DNA from: Allomyces macrogynus ATCC 38327
Lineage: Eukaryota; Blastocladiomycota; Blastocladiomycetes; Blastocladiales; Blastocladiaceae
Direction of reading: 5' to 3'
DNA length: 22,657 nucleotides
Assembly (NCBI GenBank): GCA_000151295.1
Contig: GG745336.1
Span: 493,251 to 515,907, forward strand
Of this stretch, positions 11,239-19,938 are shown in pieces (position 1 is the first letter of the stretch; each line of letters opens with the position of its first letter). A program made the position numbers and the translations under genes. The notes below the pieces were generated by a model. The model ran no database searches. It had not been told where the DNA came from and saw nothing but the letters and a program-made list of their open reading frames with translations.

Positions 11239-12336
11239 ATGAACCAACCACACCTCATCTCTACCTCGCCCTTTCGTCCACCCAACGGCGGGCGGCCACA
11301 GGACGGGAGCAGCGACAGCAGCAGTGCCTGCAACTCGCGACAACCTGCACTGCTTCGTGGACAACCTGGCAAGCTCGCTCCCCACCCGACAACTCGAGAT
11401 GATTTTTGTCGTGCGACCCATGATGAGCTCAACTCGCATTTCCATTCCGGCGCACCAAGCACGCCAACCTTGGAAGGGCTGCCAAGTGATATTATGGACC
11501 TCGTCGCAACGATAATCAGTGGCGGCAACATTTTAGACTTGTCTACTCGACGTGCACCGCTGCAGCGGGCTCAGTCTGCGCCTACCCTGTCTGCGCCGTG
11601 CCTGCGTGTCCAGATCCCTGCGTGTCGGACCGCGCTTGTGCTGAAGACTATCATTAAAGGGTACTCTGACGAGCCCGATGTTGTCGACGTGCCAGCGAGA
11701 TCAATTGGCGACTTGGTGTACTTGGAGCAGCCTGGCCATGCCCGACTTCTGTCTCTTGTCTTGTGGCCCCGCAGTAGCAAGCGTTCTGATGTCGTTCTTC
11801 CATCTCATCGTTTCTGAGAGGTCGTTGCGCTAGCTTCAACCCATTCGGCTGGCAGTCCCGCTCCGCCAGCTCCTGCATTATCTTCACTTTACATACACAA
11901 GCTGCCGCGAACGCCTTTTGTTCTCGCTTGCCACCGTGTTTACGCAAGCTGCCTCTCTTCCAACTGTGTGGTGTTTGTGACTTGGGAGTTTTGGGTCCTG
12001 CGGTTGCGATCTTGTCAGGCTTGCTCAGCCAGGTCCCATCAACTTTGGATTCCTTCACTTTCTCGGAGCCTGACGGCGTCTTTGGTCCATCTTGCACCTG
12101 GCCTCGCTGGCTTGCTGCGCCGACTGCTTGCATTCACGTCGTTTACGCTGAGCTCGACCTTGCCCGGCATGGCGTGGTTCTGAGTGCACTGCCAGGAGAC
12201 GGCGCTCATGGACGCAACCGATCATGCTTGCAGGGTGCCTTCAGCCATAATCATTGCGTCCAGGCGGAGCGAGGGCGCCAAGAGCTTTGACGAGCTTTGG
12301 CGATTGGTTCGTGTGTTACATCTCACATCACCTTGA
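11239..12336 (+). pseudogene. possible degenerate F-box/LRR-like gene
   Basis: One plus frame stays open from 11239 to 12336 apart from two internal TGA codons (11815-11817 and 12181-12183), and it ends at a third TGA (12334-12336). The first 193 codons include GLPSDIMDLVATI and ILDLSTRRA, which resemble the start and second helix of an F-box. Downstream pieces such as LSSLYIHKLPRTP and FTSFTLSSTLPG look like LRR strands. F-box/LRR proteins are SCF ubiquitin-ligase substrate receptors and often occur as large families with decaying copies. Codon use is less GC-biased than in the neighbours. Alternatives are a real 193-residue protein at 11239-11817, or chance. A minus-strand frame at 11654-12133 overlaps and is equally unproven. 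Confidence 0.3.
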
Positions 12337-12792
12337 CGCAACGATGGGAAGCACAAAGAGGCATAGCATCATTCCACGAGACAGTCGGGCTCGGGGCCGC
12401 AGACATGGATTGCAGTGAGGGTGGCGAGAGATCCGTTGCCGTTTTGCAGCAACGGCCAGAGATCTGCCATCATGTTGTGCAGGCTAAACGCGTCTTCGAG
12501 ATACGTTGAGCTCATCACCCGCCGAAAAAGAGTTCATTTTTGGATCGAAAATGTGCAAAAAGGCAAGCCAGTTGCAGTGGAATCGAGAGAAAACAATGAA
12601 AGAATGACGACGTGGAGAATGCGATGAGATGCGATGCAACAGCGAACTGGCGAGGCATGGACGAGGTCAAGAGAAACGATTTTGCCGAGCTCCCTCCCCC
12701 ACACCGCCGGCGCGCACGGAAATACACACAACCAAACCCGACGACACGATTCGACACGACGCGCAAACGCAGCTTACCAGCAGCTGCGCCGC
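12337..12792. other. non-coding spacer
   Basis: No supported gene is seen in these 456 bases between the degenerate frame and the stop of the minus-strand PPxY protein gene. The AT-richer part from 12480 to 12650 is a plausible 3' flank for the minus-strand gene. Confidence 0.35.
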
Positions 12793-14165
12793 TCACTTTG
12801 CCCCCACGTCAGCCCCCGAGGCAGCCGACTCCTCCGCTACCTCGCCCTCATTACTGACCCCGAGGTCCTGCCCGTCACCGCCGTCGCTCCCGGGCTCCAG
12901 ATCCACCGTGACGATCACATGAGCGAGCAACTCCACATCGGACCGTGCCGTCCCTCCGCGAGAGCGCTCGCCCTCGGCCATGGCCGCCAGTGGGACGTCG
13001 AGGTGCAGCTCGTACTCGGCATCGAGCGCTCGCACGGCCGCCGCGTACTCTGGCGGTTTCTCCGGATCGCACGCCGTGTAGGTCGGCGGCGGGTCGAGCG
13101 CGACAATCGCGTCGAGGTCGTCAATCACGTGCGGCAGCAGGGTCTCGAGCGAGACGACGTTGTAGTTGTCGTCGATGATGTCTGACGGCGCAAGCAGGAC
13201 AATTTCGAGCGACTAGAACGGGTGGAGAAGGTGGAGAGGGTCAGTAAGAATGGGTTGGTGATGATTGAAAACGTGGTGGAAATAAATGCGCACCATTTCC
13301 TCGGTCAGGTCGAGGTCATACTCGGCCCACGACGCGGGGAGCGCCGGCGGCGCCTGGAATCGCCACGCGAGCATGCGCGCGCCGTTGATCGCGTCGTCGG
13401 CCGTGTACTGGTGCAGCATGGCCTTGATCTGGTCGTGTCGCTAAAAGATGATCGCGTCCACGGTCAACATGGGGTCGAAGAACCCACACCCCTCGGTCCG
13501 CCAAAAAAGCACCTTGTTGAGCAGCTGGTGTGAGTGCATCGGCCCGAGAATCATTGACGCAAAGAAGAGGACCGTTGCCAGAACGATAATGGCCGACCAC
13601 GGCCCCTCCACGCCAGACCGCATCATGATCAAGACGGGCGTGATCACGAGCCATGGCGCGAGCAGCGGGACAATGTGCACGAACGGTGACGGTGTGAGCC
13701 GCGCCGCGACAATCGACAGCCGCTCAAGACGCGCAGTCACGTCGGCGAGCGGGAGCTGGAATCCACACATGCACAGAAAGATGAGTCGGGGTCGGGGACG
13801 CGATGCACAGCGGCGGAGTAGAGAAGTACCCGCTCGGCAAATGCCGTCGGCCATGTCGTCGGTGCCCGGTACCGCATCACGCTCGGGTCGAATTCCACGA
13901 GGACGGCAGGACGCTCGACGGTGCGCGGCGTATCGTCGGGCGGCGACGGAGTCCGCGATGCCGAACGCGATCGTGGAGTGAGAACTGCGGGGCTCGGTCC
14001 GGCGGATTCTGTTGGCGTGGATGCTCGCGATTGTGCTGCGGCAGGGTGCGGCCGAGATGGACGTGCTGGGCGCGAGGTGGCAGCGCGCGAAGTGGCAGCG
14101 CGTGATGGCGCGCGCGGCGCGACATCGAGGACGCGGGTGGCCGCGCGGAAGAGTGGCATGAACAT
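12793..14165 (-). CDS. two-helix membrane protein with two PPxY motifs, family not recognised
   Basis: Four exons are modelled: 13830-14165, 13513-13755, 13294-13440 and 12793-13212, about 381 residues. All junctions are phase 0, with introns of 74, 72 and 81 bp. The second intron removes an in-frame TAG (13441-13443). Residues 1-112 are Arg/Ser/Pro/Ala-rich. Two hydrophobic helices at about 138-158 (IVPLLAPWLVITPVLIMM) and 164-182 (AIIVLATVLFFASMIL) suggest a membrane hairpin. The C-terminal half is acidic and soluble and carries PPTY (284-287) and PPEY (295-298). PPxY motifs are known ligands for WW domains of Nedd4/Rsp5 ubiquitin ligases, so a role as ligase adaptor or substrate is a reasonable inference, not shown. 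I cannot name a family. It lies tandem to and downstream of the paxillin-like gene. Confidence 0.7.
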
Positions 14166-14246
14166 GGTGGTAGTGCAGGTGAATGGATGGATGGTTGATC
14201 AAGGACGGGTGCGGGGTTGTTGGTGGTGGGCCAGTCAAGCGGGGGA

Positions 14247-14262
14247 GAATGAATGAATGAAT
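14247..14262. repeat. (GAAT)4 microsatellite
   Basis: Four perfect tandem GAAT units followed by GAAA, in the 5' flank of the PPxY membrane protein gene. Confidence 0.85.
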
Positions 14263-14319
14263 GAAATGGTGGAAGGAAAGCAGGCGGCCATTTTGAGAAG
14301 AGAAAGAGGGGCCTTGAGA

Positions 14320-14334
14320 GGGGGGGGGGGGGGG
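14320..14334. repeat. G15 homopolymer tract
   Basis: Fifteen consecutive G on the plus strand (C on the sense strand of the downstream minus gene). The exact length of such a run is unreliable in most sequencing data. Confidence 0.9.
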
Positions 14335-14800
14335 CAATATCGATCAGGCCGTTTGCTGGTGATGGAGGTGGTGGGAAACGGAACTTACAGTGCAGTGATG
14401 GTGGTGATCACAACTGTGGCGACCACAGCTTGCCAACGCGACTGGAGCCCCCAGCGCACCGACGCCCTGTCGGCTCCCGGGGCGCACATGCCGCGCCGAT
14501 TGCACCAAGTTTCCTGCCGAGCGCCGGCATCGCCGAGGCGCCCGCACAGCAGCCGCGGGACGTCGCCGTTCGACTGAAGGGTACTTGGGAGGGGCGCTGT
14601 GCCCGTTACCAACGTGACCGCGTTGCGATTCACAGCAACAGCGTGCCCTCTGTCCGCCGCGGTGCCAAGCAACGGCCAAGTGCGGCCAAGCTCGCCGCCA
14701 ATCGATTTCTTCAGTGTCACTACCGAAATGAAATACGCCGCTCGTCTCCAGAGTCTCCTGCTCCTCGTCTCCGCGCCGCGCAGTCTCTCCTCGCCCCCTC

Positions 14801-15985
14801 TTACCCGTACAGCCGTGTGTGGCAAGGCATGCAGAACGGCTTGTTCTCGTGGCCCTTGAACGGCGTCTAAAGTCGCGAAGAGAGAACCGTCAGTCTCTTC
14901 TTCTCTTCTCGTCTCGACGGCGAAAACGAACGACACTCTGCGCGAAGCACGCACCTTGTTGAGCGTCACCTTGCAGAAGCTGCAGACAAAGCACGCCGGG
15001 TGCCAGCGCTTGTCCATGGCGTTGATGCACTTGCCGACAATCGGTTTGCTGCACGCCGGGCACAGGGACCCCTTTTTGGCGTGGTAGTGCACCTCGCAGT
15101 AAGGCATGCTCTCGTACGGGAAGAACGTGCCATTGGCAAACGGCGCCTTGCACTCGGCGCACGCAAAGCACGCCGGGTGCCACACCTTGTCGAGCGCATT
15201 CACCGTGTCGGCGAGCACGGGCCGCACACACCCGGCGCATTTCGGTGCAAACAGCGCCAAGTAGTCTTCTTCGCAATACGCCTGCCCTTGGTACTCGAGA
15301 AACCCGTCGGTCGCGGCAAACACTTTACCGCAGTGGCAGCAGAAAAAGTGTTCCGGGTGCCACGTCTTGCCAAGCGCCGAGACACACCGCTCCTCGATCG
15401 CGTTGGAACAGTAGGCGCACCGCGGTGCCGCGAGTTCTAGGTGGTGCTGCTGGCACAGCAGCGCGCCCTCGTGCTCAAAGAACGTGCCGGTGCCGAGAAC
15501 TTTCTCGCAGACCGAGCAACGCAGGTGCGCCGGGTGCCACGTCTGATCGAGCGCGACCACATAGGCGCCGTGATCGGCTCGTGCACGACGCGCACGTGCG
15601 CGAGGTCGCAGGCAGAATGTCGGTGTCGTTGGCGTGCGTGTGCGCCGACGCGCGCGCGGGCGGGCGCTTGTCGGCCACGGGCGACGTAATCGGCGCGTCG
15701 GTACCCGGAGCGCCCGCAGGCAGCGGAGCGGTGCTGCTCGGCTGTTTGGAAAAGACAGGCGCCGGCGGGAGCGCGGGCGCGAGCACGGGCGCCGGCGCGG
15801 GTGTGGGTGCGGATGCCAGCGCGGGTGTGGGTGCGGATGCCGCGGAAGCGGGCACTTCAGCGCTGATCGCACCAAGTTCGTTGAGCAGTTGATCTGGTAG
15901 TCATGGGTGAATCTGGCCTTCAGCCGATGATCGCGCAATGGGTGGACATGGCGTTTGGCGAAAGGGTTGTACCGAGCTCGTCCAT
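14801..15985 (-). CDS. PXN: paxillin-like adaptor: one LD motif and four LIM domains (frame broken in LIM1)
   Basis: This is a cytoskeletal or adhesion scaffold of the paxillin family. Exons are 15973-15985, 14955-15893 and 14801-14866, with introns of 79 and 88 bp. The 13-nt first exon joins to give MDELDQLLNELGAISAE, an exact LDxLLxxL motif placed like paxillin LD1. An Ala/Pro/Thr-rich linker of about 95 residues follows. Four LIM zinc fingers then complete the protein, with hallmark segments ALDQTWHP, ALGKTWHPEHFFC, ALDKVWHPACFAC and AMDKRWHPACFVC. The last exon ends FCMPCHTRLYG-stop. In LIM1 the frame changes twice between 15582 and 15569: CASC, then EPIT, then GAYVV are read in three different frames, implying two missing bases. 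As sequenced the protein would be truncated. LD motifs bind FAK/vinculin-type partners in animals; partners here are unknown. Confidence 0.85.
15797..15844 (-). repeat. 24-base tandem repeat in the paxillin linker
   Basis: Two near-identical 24-base units (15797-15820 and 15821-15844) encode the octapeptides ASAPTPAP and ASAPTPAL on the minus strand. They lie in the flexible linker between the LD motif and LIM1. Confidence 0.75.
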
Positions 15986-16631
15986 GTTGCCGGGTATCTG
16001 ATCGATTCGGTGGAGAACGTGTGGAGAGCGTGTCCTGACGTTGCCGAGGGGAAATTGGAGCAGGAGCGGCCCTTGCTGCTTGTTGGGCAGGTTGAGGAAG
16101 GTGGTTCCGGCTTGCGCGTCGGATCGGGTACGTTGACAGCGCCGCGTTGCTATTGCTCCCAGTCGCTCGCAAAGGTGGGCTGGCAATGGGTTGGAGCGCG
16201 GACAAGGTCCCCGACGGCGGAGCGCGACTGTGCAGAGCAAAAGTTACTTACGGAAATGCGCGACTGATGTTGCTTTCGCTGGTCTACTTTCGCCAGCCGA
16301 CTTTCGCCCACTTTCGCCGTTAGGTGCAGGTACCTGGCCGACGTGAGCGCGGGAGGCGCAGTACGCCGCTTGCGTTTGGCCCCGTCCACGCCACTGACGG
16401 TGACGGCTGGGCACTCGAAATGCGTTCAACAGCGCGCAACAGCGCCGTGGACGACGACGACAAGCACCACGACGACGTGGCCCGCATACTCGTCCTCGCT
16501 GCACGACTCCTTGCAGCGCGCGGCGGCCACCCGCTCCCACTCGTGTGCATTTTCCAGCATCGCGCCGCCAATCCTTCCACCGACCAACCCCCAGCCCACA
16601 CGCCAATCCCGTCCTGCCCCGAGCATCAACC
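15986..16631. promoter_or_regulatory. divergent promoter region (paxillin-like / SPRY protein)
   Basis: These 646 bases separate the two divergent start codons and must contain both promoters. The most visible structure is the clustered CTTTCGC element. ORFs that cross the region are not conserved-looking, and I call none. Confidence 0.45.
16272..16318. promoter_or_regulatory. clustered CTTTCGC repeats, candidate factor-binding array
   Basis: The core CTTTCGC occurs four times in 47 bases, three of them as ACTTTCGCC (16286-16294, 16300-16308, 16310-16318) and one as GCTTTCGCT (16272-16280). The reverse complement, GGCGAAAG, resembles the CGCGAAA/GGCGAAA cores bound by fungal SBF/MBF and E2F-type cell-cycle factors. 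The resemblance is suggestive only. Confidence 0.45.
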
Positions 16632-17688
16632 ATGGCCGGCAACGTCACGTCCGACACGGGCTCGCTGCCGCTCCCCGTGATCATTGCGATCCCCGTGATT
16701 GCCGCGCTTGTCGTCGTCCTGCTCGCGCACTGCGTGATCCTGCGCATCAACCCGACTTTGCGCGACGGCACGGGCAAGGGCCGCAACCAGCAGCGCGAGC
16801 AGGCCAAGACGGCGCCCAACCCAGACCAATTCTTCAAGGATTTCCCGCACCCGGTCTACCAGGCGTTCCCGCCGGGCACCGCCGCAATTTGACCCGGTCG
16901 CCGCAGGTAAGGACGTCAAGGTCACGGTGCTCAATGAAAACACATTTGAGCTCGAGTTTTTCAAGATGGAGATCACGTCGATTCAGGCGACGCTGCCCGT
17001 GTCTAAGGAGTACAACTGCATGCAGGTCGAGATTCTGCAAATGGGGAACCCAGGCATGACGGTCGGGATTGGGTTTGCGCGCAATCCGTACCCAACGTTC
17101 CGGATGCCGGGTACGCCTTCGCCCTTTACTCGCTTGCGCGCCTGAAAAAATTGATTCGAAACTGATCTGCATCCTTGCCCCCAATCTATGCTAGGTTGGC
17201 ACGCGCACTCGGTCGCATTCCACACCAACGACCGCAAGTTTGTCGACAAGGGCGGGTTCATTGGCGAGAAATTTACGATCGCGCCCAACCGCAACGTCTC
17301 GGTCGCCAAGAACGAGCAAAACGTCTACTACCTGACGGCCAACATTGACGGCCAGGAGCTCTACCTGACGCAGGGCACCGACCCGATCTCCTTTGACCGG
17401 TACGCGTCTCCGCCTTGTCGCAAAGCTCGTTTCTCGCGCTTCTGAACGCTCATCTCACCCATACCCAGTGTTCTGGCCCGCTCGCACGAGTTCCGCACGC
17501 GCACCGCGCAATACTTCCCGACGATCGGCGTCAATGCGCCGGCCAAGGTCCGCGTCGTCTTCTACCACTACGACCACACCGAGATTCAGGCCAAGGCCTA
17601 CGCGCAAGAGGCCAAGTACCACCAGCCGGGGGCGCCAGGGTATTCGGGCGCGACGCAGGGCCGCATCGGTGTCTCGGTCATGAAGTAA
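16632..17688 (+). CDS. SSH4: Ssh4/Ear1-like single-pass membrane SPRY protein (one-base frame break)
   Basis: Three exons are modelled: 16632-17110, 17195-17399 and 17469-17688, about 300 residues, with introns of 84 and 69 bp. A short lumenal N-terminus is followed by one helix at about 12-37 (LPVIIAIPVIAALVVVLLAH). A SPRY domain follows: SIQATLPVS, then MTVGIGFARNPYPTFRMPGW, HSVAFHTNDRKF and a final YFPTIGVN strand. This layout is that of yeast Ssh4/Ear1, endosomal/vacuolar adaptors that direct Rsp5 ubiquitin ligase to cargo for multivesicular-body sorting. I see no canonical PPxY motif, which the yeast proteins use to bind Rsp5. The frame breaks at the GGG at 16874-16876: one G too many separates YQAFPP from APPQFDP, so the literal translation stops at 16890-16892. 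The start has a good ACCATGG context. Confidence 0.75.
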
Positions 17689-18576
17689 AACTCGGGGGTG
17701 AGCTTTGCTGCCGTCACCCGTCGTGATACCGTGTGCGTGCCTCGCGCACGACCAATTCTCTCTTGTGTTTTTCTCACTCGCCGTGTATTTGTGTGCCAGC
17801 TCGAGTTGCACGGGGGTCGCATTTTTTTTGTGCCGCATTTGTTTTCGGGTTGCTTGCCGTCCGCATCATTGGTTTCTGATACACTTGCGACCGTTTTTGC
17901 TATTCCGAGGGAACGATCTGGCGGTGCCTGTTGTGCAATTGCGAGCGAGCAGCTCAACATAAGCATGCCCCACAGGGACTGCGGGCAGGGGGAACGAGGC
18001 TCGTCGGTTCCTCTGTCGCAAGTGACCACGCACGCTGTCTTGGACCACTGCGATGATGCGCTGAGTGGGGCTGGTGGTCGTCGGCGGCTGACCTCCCTGC
18101 CACACCAATCACCAGTGCAGCCACCATGCCCAAGACCCACAATGCAAGACTTGATTCCAGAGCCACTACAATCGGTATAACGCAATGGTGAATTCTTTGA
18201 ACAAAAATCCAAATAACCTCGCAACTTAAAGTTGAGGAGCGCGCTTCTCTTCCGTCGCGACTTTCTCCGTTCCCGTTGTGTAGAGCTGGCGATTCGTGTC
18301 CCCGATTCGGCACTCACAGCCCTTTCTCTTGTGGAAGGGCTCGGTCGACTGGCCGGGAAAATCCTTGGTGTGCAACCAAACGTTGCTGTATTTAGCCTTT
18401 CACCGACCGTATAACTGCTTGAACGTCGCTTTTTCAATGCACGCTCGAGTTTTAGGCGGATCGAACAGCAACTCGGCCAATTAATAGGCCTGGGCATGTT
18501 ATGCCGCTTCGTTCTGAACGTGAACAGATTCGGCAAGACAGGTCCAACAATTGCTGGCTTTATTGCATATTCTTAA
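17689..18576. other. 888-base convergent spacer, no supported gene
   Basis: This region lies between the stop codons of the SPRY gene (+) and EAF7 (-), with lower GC than the exons. A long minus-strand frame (17598-18536, 312 codons) crosses it. That frame has no family resemblance, runs into the antisense of the SPRY last exon, and has scattered Cys and Trp typical of non-coding frames, so I do not call it. Confidence 0.4.
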
Positions 18577-19572
18577 TCATTGCCTCCTCATCCTCTTCCT
18601 GCCTGCCCCGCTCGACGGCGTGTCCATGGTGGTCGACTGCGCCACCGCGCGCCGGCGCGAACTCCTCGTGCGAATCCCGCTCCCCGGCGACGTCTCGCTT
18701 TTCCCACTAGTCCCCTTCGGTGTCGCCGGTGGAGCCGCCACTGCCGCTGCCGCCGCTGCTGCAGCACGCGTTGTGGGCCGCAGAGCCGGCGACGTTGGTG
18801 CCGACGACTCCTCGGCGCCGTCGTCCTCAGTGGCATCGTCTTCGGACGACGCGGCCGCGTCGCTCGCGGATCCCGCCGCGGCCGCAGCGTCTCGGCGGCG
18901 GAAAATGAGCCGCGGCAGCACGAATTCGTGCACGGCGTCCCAATGCTCGTCAGCGACCGGGTCGGTCGGCGCGCGCTTGCGCGAGGTCGGTGGCGGCGCG
19001 GCCGCGGGGGAGGTCGCCGAGTCGCCGTCCTCTTGCAGCAAGACGTAGGCGGGTGGCGGTTCCTCGATCTGGTGGACAGGATGCGTCAGAGATCTTTTTG
19101 GCCATGGCAGGTTCGGCAAAGTGCGCACCTTTTCCAGTGCCTCGAGGTCGTACAGCTCGTGCAGGCGCTGCCAGATGCGCGCGACAGGCACGTGCACAGG
19201 GGCTCCGTCGGCGGTGGAGGACGCGAGTCCGCGCGCCATGGCTGATTGGATGGCCAGGATACGGAAGTGCGCGTGCACGCCGACGGGACGGTATTGCGTG
19301 ATGGCGCCGAGGAGAAGGATGTCGTGCTTGATGGTCCAGTCGAACGGGGTTGCCGGGGGCGCTGTTGCTGCAGCCACGGGGTCAGCGTGCGGGACCGGGG
19401 GTGCGATGCTCGGCTTGGTGGGCGTCGGCGTTGGCGACCGGTCGGCCATAGTGGCGGTGGTCGTGGTCGACAGAGGGGCTGGGCGTGGGGTCGTCTCGGT
19501 GGCCGGTGCAGCCGTTGGTACGGGCACGGTTTCGCGCGCTGGCGAGCCGCCCGGTGCGGTGCTGGCAGTCAT
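18577..19572 (-). CDS. EAF7: NuA4 histone acetyltransferase subunit Eaf7 (MRGBP/CT20 family)
   Basis: Eaf7 is a chromatin-complex subunit that works with Eaf3 and Eaf5 in NuA4/TINTIN. The family domain is clear at residues 78-151: FDWTIKHDILLLGAI, then YRPVGVHAHFRIL, then VARIWQRLHELYDLEALEK. These match the W-D-E-LL-AI, KPVGIHKHF and YD-EAL signatures of the family. The N-terminus is Ala/Pro/Thr-rich. The C-terminus has an acidic patch (SSEDDATEDDGAEE), an alanine run and basic clusters ending GRKRMRRQ, a likely nuclear signal. The frame is continuous for 331 codons, but 19069-19128 (60 bp) has all the marks of an intron. The protein may therefore be 311 residues. ATG at 19572 is the first; a second ATG at 19449 would remove 41 low-complexity residues. 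Divergent from UFL1. Confidence 0.9.
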   Translation of the reverse strand: MTASTAPGGSPARETVPVPTAAPATETTPRPAPLSTTTTATMADRSPTPTPTKPSIAPPVPHADPVAAATAPPATPFDWTIKHDILLLGAITQYRPVGVHAHFRILAIQSAMARGLASSTADGAPVHVPVARIWQRLHELYDLEALEKVRTLPNLPWPKRSLTHPVHQIEEPPPAYVLLQEDGDSATSPAAAPPPTSRKRAPTDPVADEHWDAVHEFVLPRLIFRRRDAAAAAGSASDAAASSEDDATEDDGAEESSAPTSPALRPTTRAAAAAAAAVAAPPATPKGTSGKSETSPGSGIRTRSSRRRAVAQSTTMDTPSSGAGRKRMRRQ

Positions 19573-19938
19573 GACGGCTGCGCGCGGAGTGCGGGTAGTT
19601 GCGTGCGCTGAATGGCCAGTTGGAATGAGAAATGCTTGAGGTCGACGCTGTTGCTGTCGACGCTTTGATGCTGTCGTTGTCGAGGAGTCGACAGATCAGG
19701 GCGTAATCGAGTTTGACTTGGCGGCGTGCTGCTTGCAGCTCAAACCTTTACCAAGCGGCCGGACACCTCGAAATCTTGCCAACGGCGACGCTGCCCTGTT
19801 CATCCTCAGACGAACCCACTGCAACGCGCTCAAAAGGCCGCGTTCAAGCCAGCGATCCGGCAAGGTCGCAATCTGCTGCAGGTGCTTCGGGCACCAAATC
19901 GACCAACGACCACAACAACGCCCACTTCCAGCTCACCC
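19573..19938. promoter_or_regulatory. divergent promoter region (EAF7 / UFL1) with repeated GTCGAC
   Basis: These 366 bases lie between divergent starts. GTCGACGCT is repeated at 19641-19649 and 19656-19664, and a third GTCGAC lies at 19687-19692. The spacing and palindromic core could mark a dimeric factor site. Plus-strand frames run through to the UFL1 ATG, but the upstream part looks non-coding. Confidence 0.4.

Larger units (their letters stand above)
14166..14800. other. 635-base spacer with simple repeats
   Basis: This region lies between the stop of the paxillin-like gene and the start of the PPxY protein gene, both on minus. It holds a GAAT microsatellite and a long G tract and should contain the promoter of the downstream gene. 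The minus frame running on from the LIM gene stays open to 14385, but the LIM protein ends naturally at 14801. I therefore do not call a gene here. Confidence 0.4.

Noticed and set aside
11654..12133. 159-codon minus-strand frame, Lys/Ser/Pro-rich, partly hydrophilic and protein-like
   Set aside because: It overlaps the plus-strand F-box-like frame, its start has no good context, and an upstream minus frame would need a frame change to join it. There is not enough evidence to prefer it.
13441..13461. 21-base ultra-short intron or stop-codon readthrough at the TAG in the PPxY protein gene
   Set aside because: A donor AAG|GTGCTT at 13512 gives a normal 72-bp phase-0 intron that removes the stop.
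14320..14334. G15 tract as a G-quadruplex or switch element
   Set aside because: It is a single homopolymer run with no flanking G-tract pattern. A simple replication-slippage repeat is the plainer reading.
14385..14800. continuation of the LIM reading frame past the natural LIM4 end
   Set aside because: That frame enters the intron at 14954 and continues only by chance. Splicing to 14866-14801 completes LIM4 with its final cysteines and a TAA.
17598..18536. 312-codon minus-strand open frame in the SPRY/EAF7 convergent region
   Set aside because: It has no recognisable domain and overlaps the antisense of the SPRY gene's last exon. Its Cys, Trp and Arg are scattered as in non-coding frames, and its composition lacks the GC third-position bias of the real genes. 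RNA-seq could reopen the question.
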